From contig JAHIOR010000059.1 in NCBI GenBank assembly GCA_018895125.1, forward strand, positions 1-9,951: 9,951 bases of DNA, in the 5' to 3' direction. Positions 1-5,882 of the stretch are shown in pieces. Each line of letters begins with the position of its first letter. Position 1 is the first letter of the stretch. The notes under the pieces were generated by a model, which searched no databases, was not told the DNA's origin, and saw only the letters and a list, made by a program, of their open reading frames with translations. The position numbers and the translations under genes were made by a program. The DNA comes from Patescibacteria group bacterium. GTDB lineage: Bacteria; Patescibacteriota; Minisyncoccia; Minisyncoccales; GWA2-46-15.

Positions 1-3000
1 AAGAATTGACTGTGGCTAAAGTATCAATGTCAAAGTTGTCATTTGAAGATTTGAATAAGTTGTAAGAAGAGTTAATAGTGGTAGCTGCAGACAAAGCCGT
101 TGTTTTAATGTCATCATTAGTATTATTGAAAATGTTGTAGTAAAGGGTAATGGTTCCGCCCCCGCCCGTAATCTCAACTCCAACATTCGTTGCGATCAGC
201 TCCGAATGCGAAAGCAGAGGAGACCCGGTCTCCGTTGTTATGGCTTTGGCCACGCCGGTGATTTTCATGTCCTTAATAACTGGCGAACCAGAAGTAATGG
301 CAATGCCAACTGAACTGCCTGTTCCTGCCCAGGTGATATATGAGTTTTCCAGCTTAATGGTGCTGGGACTGACGCCCAAAGAAACAACTGTTTTGCCGGT
401 AGTGTCAGCCGAGATGTCAAAATTAATGCCTCTGATCAGGATATTGGAACTGGTGCCGGAGATTGTCAGAACCGTGGCGTCTGCCTGGACGATTTTGGTG
501 ACTTCCGGTCCTCCGGAACCAATAATATCAATGTAGGATTTATCGTTTAAAGTAATGGCTTCGTTATAAACCCCAGGCATTACCTTAATTAAATATCTAT
601 TTGAAGCAGAAGAATCAGTAATAGCATTAATGGCTGATTGAATAGTTTGATAATCTCCTCCCCATTTAGCTACAGTAACAGTTCTAGCATGGCTACTAGC
701 AATAGCGGCAAAATCTTCAACTGGTTTCTTTAAATGATAAAGCTGGGTAATTTCTCTTTCTGTCAAAGCTCTACTAAAAATTACAAAATCTGAAATTAAA
801 CCCTTAGCCTGATTAGTAGAAGAAGAATCAGAGCCAATAAACATGCTGCTGGGTAAACTTTGAGCTGTCCAGGTAACAGTTGAGCTGGTCTTAACTTTAT
901 TAATATATAGATTAGTAGCTCCAGAATTATCATAAGTACAAGCAATATGAATCCAGCTATTAGCAGAAAAAGCTTCACTTGAAACCACTGAAACCGTAGT
1001 CCAATCAACTCCGTTATATGCCTGACAGTAAAAACCATTATCGCCAGCCCCATCATTATAATAAAAGACTTTTAAGTGATCTGCTGTTTCAAATAAACTT
1101 TTGGTGCCAGTTTCACTTGAAGCAAAAGCTGGTGAGTACCATAAAGATATAGTACCAGTTGCAGAAGAAATGTTATTGGCAGCAGCATAAACTAAAACTT
1201 CGTTATCAGTAAACCTTAAAGCCCTGCCACCCGGAGCCAAAGAATCTGAAACCAGTTCAAAAGAAGGCAAATTATCGGTATCAACATAGTTAGCTAGCTG
1301 ACCACGGCTGCCTTTTAAGGATCCTTGGTTAAAGTAAGTAGCAAAAGTTAAGTCGTCAACAATCTTTGAGGCCAAAGACAAGCCTGCTTCTGAGAAAGAA
1401 ACAGCTCCAGTAACGTCTAAAGCTAAACCTGAGCCACCAATCATGGTTAATTTGCCAGTTTCGTCAATGTAGAAAACAGAATTCCCTGCAACTTGAACAT
1501 CAAATACCTTGCCAACGAAACTGGCTGGAGAATTAATTACTGCCTGTTGGGAAGTAACTACTCCTTGAATTAAAGTTGAATCAGCTAAATAAATTAACGG
1601 ATTTGATACTGAGGTAGAATTTAAAACTATTTGCTGTCCGGAAATCTGAATGCCAGTACCAGCAGTTAAAATTACGTTACCAGTACCAAGGGCTTGTAAA
1701 ACAATGTCAGCATCTTGCTGATAGATCTTGGGGGAGGCGATTGGTTGAGTAGTATAAATAGTTTGAGAAATAACACCGCCTGGAGCATAAAGCCTTTTTG
1801 TCATTTCTGTTTGCAGATAATCAATCTGAGATTTCAGAAAAGCTAGCTCAGCGTCATCAATACTTTTTATTTCCCTAGTGATTTCTTTAACTGGTTGAAT
1901 CTGGGTAACACGACTGACTTCAATGGTTCTTTCTTTAGCAATCAAACCATTTCGTTTTAAATCTTCAACTTCTTTTTTAATGTCCGCGATTTCTTCCGAT
2001 CCAACCCCTGGCGTTGGCGTAACTTTAACGCCAGGGGTTAAAGCGATTTGCCAGGGCGCAAGCAACTTAGCAAAACCTCCGGAGATCCGATCCCTGAAGC
2101 TGACGACGCCTGTTTGCAAACCATTGGCGATTCTCTGAATTTCCCCTTGGAAAAAAGCAACCTGGTTTAAAACACTGTTGGAAAAATTCTTAAAGGCGAT
2201 CCTGATTGGCTGCCAGGAGAAATCTGCGAAATTGAAAACTAATTCAACTATTTTTTCTTCAATAAGATCGTTAGTTCTAAAATATCCGGAAATAGTTTTT
2301 TCCAAACCGTTAACAAGCTTTTCTTCAAGGGCTTTTTCCAAAAGCCTATTGGTCTTGTCATAATCAAAACTAATGCCGGAAATATTTATCTTTGGCAAAG
2401 AGAATTTTGGAATTTCAACTTTTGGCAAAGACAGTTTAGGCAATTCAATCTTTGGAGCGCTCAAAGAAAACTTAGGCAGTTCAATGCTTGGCAAGGACAG
2501 CTTGGGCATTTCAATCTTTGGCAGAGAAAATTTGGGAATCTGAATCTTGGGTAAGCTCAGAGAAAACTTTGGAATTTCAATCTTTGGTAAAACAAATACT
2601 GGTTTTGGGATTTGCGGAATATGAATTTTTATCTTTGGTAACTCCGGAACTTTCACCTCTGGAATCTGAATCTTTGGCCAGGAAAAACTTGGCCATTTCC
2701 ATTCAAAAGCCAGTGGCAATGGTTTGCTTTTAAAAACACTAACAAAAGCCTTGGGAAGAGAAACAAGTTTTTGGCCAGCAGAAAGTATTTTACCTTCAAC
2801 AAAATCATTAGCCAAAGAATAGCTGAAAACAATTTTCCGGCCCATGTTTAAAAATCCTTTTCCGAGCCATTGGCTGTATTCGCCGAAATCTTCACCGGTC
2901 TGGACAACGCCTTCCTTAACCTGAGAATTATCTACTAGGTTGACAGCGTTAACTGCCGCATCGTTAACATTGGCAACCATTTCCTGCAACTGAGGTAAAA

Positions 3001-3517
3001 TGCTTTTTCTAACGAAAAAGCTGCCGATGACAACGCTGCTGATCAATAAAACTGAAATTAAAACTGGGGCTAAAAATTGTTTGGCAACAGCAAAATTAAA
3101 TTGCGGCAAAACTGGAAATTGCAGCTTGGGCAGTTCTAATTTCGGTAATAATTTTACAAAATCTATTTTCGGAAGTTTTGGAATCTGCAATTTGAGGAAT
3201 TGCAATTTTGGCAATTTGGGAAATTGTATTTTTGACAATTCCAGTTTGGGCAACTTGGGAAGTTGCAGTTTTGGCAGTGATACTGAAAAGCCTGGTTCTG
3301 GAGATGCGTCAGGAATTACTGACTGTTGGGCATGATTATATTCTTCAACTTGTATTTTATAAGCTTCAACCCATTCTTTAGTTGTCACCCAATTCCTACC
3401 GATTTTGACAGCTTTTAATTTTCCTTGACGGGCTCTCAAAGACAAATACTCTTGCGCATAGCCGCAGTGTTTGGTTGCTTCATGTAAAGAAATATATTTT
3501 TTGCCTGTGTCTGACAT
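1..3517 (-). CDS. Giant membrane-anchored surface protein: HTH_17 head, Pro-Lys repeats, LamG, beta-helix (3' end outside window)
   Basis: The frame is open from ATG 3517 to the window edge (1172 codons); an in-frame TAA lies upstream and no SD is visible. Domains in order: residues 6-60 resemble an excisionase/MerR-type HTH_17 (YISLHEA, then KAVKIGRNWVTTKEW); 81-137 are Pro-Lys pentad repeats; 149-169 is a single transmembrane helix followed by Arg-Lys; 281-379 repeat the pentads; 500-516 are a Thr-Pro linker; 516-574 contain coiled-coil segments; 577-720 are beta-rich, fibre-like sequence; about 745-928 look like a LamG/concanavalin-like domain (ALRFTDN, SWIHIACTYD, then IGSDSSS); 945 onward is a pectin-lyase-type right-handed beta-helix (DYQTIQSAINAI, then VMPGVYNEAI). 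By topology the HTH should be cytoplasmic and everything after the helix extracellular, suggesting an adhesin or glycan-binding surface protein. DNA binding is inferred from the fold only. Domain identity rests on pattern recognition, not a search. The gene follows a 551-bp structured gene-free region. Confidence 0.85.
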   Translation of the reverse strand, partial: MSDTGKKYISLHEATKHCGYAQEYLSLRARQGKLKAVKIGRNWVTTKEWVEAYKIQVEEYNHAQQSVIPDASPEPGFSVSLPKLQLPKLPKLELSKIQFPKLPKLQFLKLQIPKLPKIDFVKLLPKLELPKLQFPVLPQFNFAVAKQFLAPVLISVLLISSVVIGSFFVRKSILPQLQEMVANVNDAAVNAVNLVDNSQVKEGVVQTGEDFGEYSQWLGKGFLNMGRKIVFSYSLANDFVEGKILSAGQKLVSLPKAFVSVFKSKPLPLAFEWKWPSFSWPKIQIPEVKVPELPKIKIHIPQIPKPVFVLPKIEIPKFSLSLPKIQIPKFSLPKIEMPKLSLPSIELPKFSLSAPKIELPKLSLPKVEIPKFSLPKINISGISFDYDKTNRLLEKALEEKLVNGLEKTISGYFRTNDLIEEKIVELVFNFADFSWQPIRIAFKNFSNSVLNQVAFFQGEIQRIANGLQTGVVSFRDRISGGFAKLLAPWQIALTPGVKVTPTPGVGSEEIADIKKEVEDLKRNGLIAKERTIEVSRVTQIQPVKEITREIKSIDDAELAFLKSQIDYLQTEMTKRLYAPGGVISQTIYTTQPIASPKIYQQDADIVLQALGTGNVILTAGTGIQISGQQIVLNSTSVSNPLIYLADSTLIQGVVTSQQAVINSPASFVGKVFDVQVAGNSVFYIDETGKLTMIGGSGLALDVTGAVSFSEAGLSLASKIVDDLTFATYFNQGSLKGSRGQLANYVDTDNLPSFELVSDSLAPGGRALRFTDNEVLVYAAANNISSATGTISLWYSPAFASSETGTKSLFETADHLKVFYYNDGAGDNGFYCQAYNGVDWTTVSVVSSEAFSANSWIHIACTYDNSGATNLYINKVKTSSTVTWTAQSLPSSMFIGSDSSSTNQAKGLISDFVIFSRALTEREITQLYHLKKPVEDFAAIASSHARTVTVAKWGGDYQTIQSAINAITDSSASNRYLIKVMPGVYNEAITLNDKSYIDIIGSGGPEVTKIVQADATVLTISGTSSNILIRGINFDISADTTGKTVVSLGVSPSTIKLENSYITWAGTGSSVGIAITSGSPVIKDMKITGVAKAITTETGSPLLSHSELIATNVGVEITGGGGTITLYYNIFNNTNDDIKTTALSAATTINSSYNLFKSSNDNFDIDTLATVNS
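2003..2039. repeat. 13-bp perfect inverted repeat inside the coding region
   Basis: AACCCCTGGCGTT (2003-2015) and AACGCCAGGGGTT (2027-2039) are perfect reverse complements separated by 11 bp. They encode the LTPGVKVTPTPGVG linker just before the coiled coil. No T-run follows on either strand, so this is not an ordinary intrinsic terminator. It may simply reflect the doubled TPGV codons, but a perfect 13-bp stem needs matching codon choice. Confidence 0.7.
2381..2677 (-). repeat. Extracellular Pro-Lys pentapeptide repeat block (residues 281-379)
   Basis: About twenty pentads of the form Pro-Lys-hydrophobic-x-hydrophobic, commonly alternating as PKIEI then PKFSL, giving a ten-residue super-repeat. 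On the DNA, + strand units such as TTTGGAATTTCAATCTTTGG recur about every 30 bp. The block follows the single membrane helix by roughly 110 residues and should lie outside the cell. It matches the block on the other side of the membrane in pattern but has a more regular Ser-Leu/Glu-Ile alternation. Confidence 0.82.
3107..3277 (-). repeat. Cytoplasmic Pro-Lys pentapeptide repeat block (residues 81-137)
   Basis: The encoded segment repeats a five-residue pattern Pro-Lys-hydrophobic-x-hydrophobic (PKLQL, PKLEL, SKIQF, PKIDF), often shortened to PKL. It lies between the HTH domain and the transmembrane helix, so it should be on the cytoplasmic side. The DNA shows matching degenerate repeats of GCAATTTTGG/GCAGTTTTGG type on the + strand. 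Function is unknown; an extended, proline-phased spacer or a protein-binding strand is possible. Confidence 0.8.
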
Positions 3518-3571
3518 CTTGTGAATAATCGCTGCCTTGACTATTAGCTGGAATTAATTACAATATAAGTT

Positions 3572-3640
3572 GAGAGCCTAAAAGAAAAACCGCTAATTTT
3601 TGCACCACTTTGGCGACGATCTTCCGGCTCTCTTTTTTTT
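3572..3640. repeat. Structured repeat element 1 (core 3585-3614 inside GAGAGCC/GGCTCTC)
   Basis: GAGAGCC (3572-3578) pairs with GGCTCTC (3626-3632), and eight T residues follow on the + strand (3633-3640). The 47-bp interior carries a core shared with element 2: ACCGCT, then AATTTTTGCACCACTTTGGC, then TTCCG. The T-run suggests a + strand terminator, but the loop is too long for a classic one. Read on the minus strand, it would sit in the 5' leader of the surface-protein gene. Confidence 0.55.
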
Positions 3641-3671
3641 GTTTCATTATTTATTTGTTGTTTTTTAAAAA

Positions 3672-3752
3672 TGCTTAAACAAAATTATCAACAAAAAAAC
3701 CGCTGATAATTTTGCACCACTTTGGCATTTTTCCGAATTTGTTTTTTAAGCA
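3672..3752. repeat. Structured repeat element 2 (core 3695-3726 inside TGCTTAAA/TTTAAGCA)
   Basis: TGCTTAAA (3672-3679) pairs with TTTAAGCA (3745-3752). Inside is a second perfect inverted repeat, AAAATTATCA (3681-3690) with TGATAATTTT (3704-3713). The shared core is ACCGCT, GATAATTTT, GCACCACTTTGGC and then TTCCG. The core matches element 1 while the closing stems differ in sequence, as expected if the stems are kept for structure rather than sequence. Confidence 0.55.
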
Positions 3753-3837
3753 AAGCTCGGTTATCCGATATATCCTCTTCCTGAGTTAATTTTCGAACAA
3801 ACAAACACATCAGTCAAGGGGGATTTTTAACACGAAC

Positions 3838-3846
3838 TGTGGATAA
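3838..3846 (-). promoter_or_regulatory. Perfect DnaA box
   Basis: The minus strand reads TTATCCACA, the standard bacterial DnaA-box consensus. Two one-mismatch versions lie nearby: TTATCAACA at 3685-3693 (+) and TTTTCCACA at 3979-3971 (minus). TTATCC also begins 3761-3770 (+) and its inverted partner 3867-3858 (minus). Such a cluster in AT-rich gene-free DNA is origin-like, but neither dnaA nor dnaN is visible in this window. Confidence 0.4.
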
Positions 3847-3984
3847 ACTAATAGTGGTATCGGATAAAGGATATCAATCCTTAATTTAAACCTATTTTTA
3901 TTGTGATTTCTCAAAGCCTTTGGGAAATTAAAAAACAGACCGTATCGGATCTAATCAAAGATATGATAGTTGTGGAAAATGAAG

Positions 3985-4043
3985 AAGACTATTAATTATT
4001 TCACAATTGATAACATACAATCGTGAATAATTCAAACAGTCTT
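3985..4043 (-). terminator. Imperfect long inverted repeat behind rodA, possible terminator
   Basis: Nested pairs fold the segment: AAGACT (3985-3990) with AGTCTT (4038-4043); AATTATTTCAC (3994-4004) with GTGAATAATT (4023-4032, one bulge); ATTG (4006-4009) with CAAT (4018-4021). It begins 26 bp after the rodA stop on the minus strand, where a terminator is expected, but the stem is AT-rich and only a loose T-rich tract (CTTCATTTTCC) follows. Confidence 0.35.
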
Positions 4044-4068
4044 AAAATATTTCACTATTAAGTAAATA

Positions 4069-5160
4069 TTAGAGATTTTGTTCCATACTTTGAGCAATGC
4101 CAATGCCAGCCAGAGTGGCCAACAGACTACTCCCCCCATAACTTACTAAGGGGAGAGGGATGCCAATCACGGGTAAAAGCCCTAAATTCATGGCAATGTT
4201 AATGCTAGCTTGGACAATGATAATAATAGCCAGCCCGGCTGAAAATAATCTGGGAAAATTACTTTGGCTAATCAAGCTAATTTTAACTAGCCGCCAAATA
4301 ATCAAGAAAAAACATGCTAAAAGAATAATTACTCCTGCTAACCCAAATTGTTCAGCCACACCACTAAAAACAAAGTCTGTTTGCACTGCAGGCAAAAATC
4401 CATACCGAGTTTGAGTGTTATTAGATCCCTGGCCAATAAGCCCGCCAGAACCAATGGCAATAATAGCCTGGGCCTGGTTCCAGCCGGTTTCCAAGGGCGC
4501 TAAAGACGGAGCAATAAAACTCATAATTCTGGCTTTGTGATAATCTTTTAAAAAAAATTGCCAGCTCAAAGATAAGAGTACTAATCCAAGTAAACAAAGA
4601 ATTAAAAAATGTTTAATTTTAATGCCGGAAACAAGCAAAACTCCTATCCAAAGTAAAACAAGGATAATCACTGATCCAACCTCTGGCTGAAGCAAAATTA
4701 ATATGGTTGGAATTGCAACATATAGCCCGGAAATAAGTATATGGCGTATCCGATATACCTCTACATGCCTAGTAGAAAAGTATTTAGCTAGTAAAAGCAC
4801 CAATACAATCTTGGTAAACTCAATCGGACCAATAGAGATTAAGCCAATTTTATACCAACTCTGAATACCCCTGATATTAGGAGCAAAAATTAAAAGCCCA
4901 AGCAAAGCAAGTAAAGAAAATGCGTATAAAATGGCTAGAATATAGGCATTATCTCTGAGAATCCGCCAATCAATAAAGCTAAGAATGACCATTAAGGCTA
5001 AGCCAATAACTAAAAAAATAGCCTGCTTTTTAAAATTCAGGAAGTCAGAGGTATAAAAAGAAGAGCTATAAATCACACTCAAGCCTAAAACTGTCAGTAA
5101 TAGGCTAGGAAAGAATAAAAACCAATCAATCTTTTTAAATTTTTCAAACCACAAGATCAT
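4069..5160 (-). CDS. rodA: Rod-shape-determining peptidoglycan glycosyltransferase RodA (SEDS family)
   Basis: A 363-residue polytopic membrane protein with about ten hydrophobic helices, the usual length for the family. SEDS proteins polymerise lipid II into glycan strands together with a class B PBP; RodA serves the elongation machinery. Visible signatures are GPIEFTK (Glu114), the QPEVGSVI motif (158-165), AIGSGGLIGQG (235-245), QTDFVFSGVAEQFG with the catalytic-type Asp262, and a C-terminal NIAMNLGLLPVIGIPLPLVS followed by YGGSS. The GIPLP form favours RodA over FtsW, which usually has GLTLP there. It is the second gene of a probable two-gene unit, 36 bp behind the PaaX/Cas2-fold gene. 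No SD is visible before ATG 5160. No mreB, mreC or PBP2 gene lies next to it in the window. Confidence 0.93.
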   Translation of the reverse strand: MILWFEKFKKIDWFLFFPSLLLTVLGLSVIYSSSFYTSDFLNFKKQAIFLVIGLALMVILSFIDWRILRDNAYILAILYAFSLLALLGLLIFAPNIRGIQSWYKIGLISIGPIEFTKIVLVLLLAKYFSTRHVEVYRIRHILISGLYVAIPTILILLQPEVGSVIILVLLWIGVLLVSGIKIKHFLILCLLGLVLLSLSWQFFLKDYHKARIMSFIAPSLAPLETGWNQAQAIIAIGSGGLIGQGSNNTQTRYGFLPAVQTDFVFSGVAEQFGLAGVIILLACFFLIIWRLVKISLISQSNFPRLFSAGLAIIIIVQASINIAMNLGLLPVIGIPLPLVSYGGSSLLATLAGIGIAQSMEQNL

Positions 5161-5196
5161 AATGTGGAGAATATTAGAAAAAATTAGAATATTTCA

Positions 5197-5739
5197 CTAC
5201 TTCAGACTAAAGAAATCCTTAAAACCCTTAGCCTCCTCTAAATTATTGGTCTCAATAAGTCTCAAGTCTTCAACTTCAAAACCAAAGAACTCTCTCAGGG
5301 CTTTTATCTCTTTGGTGCAAGCAAAAGGTATTATCCAAACATTTTTCTGTAAAGAATGGAAGCCCAGATCTCTGAGCTTTGTCAAAAATGCTTTTTCTTT
5401 TTTTGCAGGGTCAAAAATAATCAAACGCCATTTCTTATCCCAAGCCTTAGAAGAATTAATCTTAAGATTAACAAGCCTGTATTTAGCAGCTTCTTTTTTT
5501 CCAATCGCAGTCAGTCGAATATGGAGCTGGCCATTAATGATTTCTCCAGTAATCAAGCCTTGATTTTTTAAATAGTAAAAAGCATCCTTGATCTTTCTTT
5601 TATCAACTTGCTGGTCCTTAAATAAAAGCTTGAACAGCTGGGGCCAAAATCTAACCGAGTCATGGGCAATAACAACTGATTCCAAAAGCAAAAGCTTGCA
5701 TAAAATCTCTTGAGAAATATTGCCTTTAGTTCTAGCCAT
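5197..5739 (-). CDS. Short PaaX-like winged-helix protein with Cas2-like fold
   Basis: A 180-residue protein. Residues 1-90 look like a winged-helix DNA-binding region (RKIKDAFYYLKNQGLITGEI, then a LTAIGKKEA turn typical of such domains). Residues 102-165 have the Cas2-like/PaaX central pattern: KKWRLIIFDPAKK, a GFHSLQKNVWIIPF segment, then LREFF. The C-terminal PaaX domain seen in full-length members is absent; the protein ends soon after the Cas2-like part. Proteins of this shape are common in CPR genomes and are usually labelled PaaX-like or Cas2-like. A transcription-regulator role is inferred. It has its own promoter behind the ligA terminator and is probably co-transcribed with rodA. 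The Cas2 resemblance is of fold only: there is no Cas1 or CRISPR array here. Confidence 0.75.
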   Translation of the reverse strand: MARTKGNISQEILCKLLLLESVVIAHDSVRFWPQLFKLLFKDQQVDKRKIKDAFYYLKNQGLITGEIINGQLHIRLTAIGKKEAAKYRLVNLKINSSKAWDKKWRLIIFDPAKKEKAFLTKLRDLGFHSLQKNVWIIPFACTKEIKALREFFGFEVEDLRLIETNNLEEAKGFKDFFSLK

Positions 5740-5792
5740 AAAAAAGTGAAAATATTGTTAAAGTTAAAGTATATTTCGCCTTTAATTCCTTT

Positions 5793-5821
5793 ATTTTATG
5801 GAAAAAAAGGAAACAAGTCAA
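5793..5821 (-). promoter_or_regulatory. Sigma-70-type promoter for the PaaX-like/rodA unit
   Basis: On the minus strand, TTGACT (5821-5816) is followed by a 17-bp spacer and TAAAAT (5798-5793). This is close to consensus, lies just past the ligA terminator and gives a leader of about 45 nt before ATG 5739. A second possible -10, TATACT, lies further downstream without a clear -35. Confidence 0.6.
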
Positions 5822-5831
5822 ATATTCCACT

Positions 5832-5858
5832 AAAAAAGAGGGGGTAATGCCCCCTCTC
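5832..5858 (-). terminator. Intrinsic terminator of ligA
   Basis: A perfect 8-bp GC-rich stem (AGAGGGGG 5837-5844 with CCCCCTCT 5850-5857) and 5-nt loop are followed on the minus strand by six T residues (complement of 5837-5832). It starts 25 bp after the ligA stop codon. The + strand also has a T-rich tract shortly after the stem, so it may act in both directions. Confidence 0.9.
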
Positions 5859-5882
5859 ATCTTTTTTCTTTGTTAACAACAA

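Larger units (their letters stand above)
3518..4068. other. 551-bp gene-free region with structured repeats and DnaA-box-like sites
   Basis: No convincing coding frame exists on either strand. An 11-codon + strand frame at 3671 has no SD and is dismissed. From left to right it holds the leader of the surface-protein gene, two copies of a repeated core inside inverted repeats (3572-3640 and 3672-3752), DnaA-box-like sites (3685, 3838, 3971), three TATCGGAT motifs, and a 59-bp inverted repeat close to the rodA stop. Promoter signals for the gene at 3517 are weak: TATATT at 3567-3562 on the minus strand lacks a good -35. The region could be an origin of replication, a structured 5' leader, or a mix. 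Confidence 0.6.

Noticed and set aside
150..536. + strand coding frame of 128 residues
   Set aside because: It is the antisense of the beta-helix part of the large minus-strand gene, which reads as a coherent protein; the + strand product has no recognisable domain.
796..1056. Hydrophobic 86-residue minus-strand frame resembling a membrane protein
   Set aside because: It is an out-of-frame reading of the LamG-coding region; the in-frame product has clear LamG-like sequence.
3000..3335. Gly/Asn/Cys-rich repetitive protein on the + strand
   Set aside because: It is the antisense shadow of the Pro-Lys repeat; its repeat pattern follows from the complementary codons.
3671..3706. Eleven-codon + strand leader peptide starting at ATG 3671
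   Set aside because: No SD, no promoter and no downstream + strand gene.
4046..5199. Shared 12-mer TAGTGAAATATT behind rodA (4057-4046) and at the stop of the PaaX-like gene (5199-5188)
   Set aside because: It is AT-rich, short and partly coding; chance is enough to explain it, and no symmetry or third exact copy was found.
5197..5739. Cas2 of a CRISPR system
   Set aside because: Only the fold matches; the protein carries a winged-helix head, and no Cas1, other cas gene or repeat-spacer array is present.
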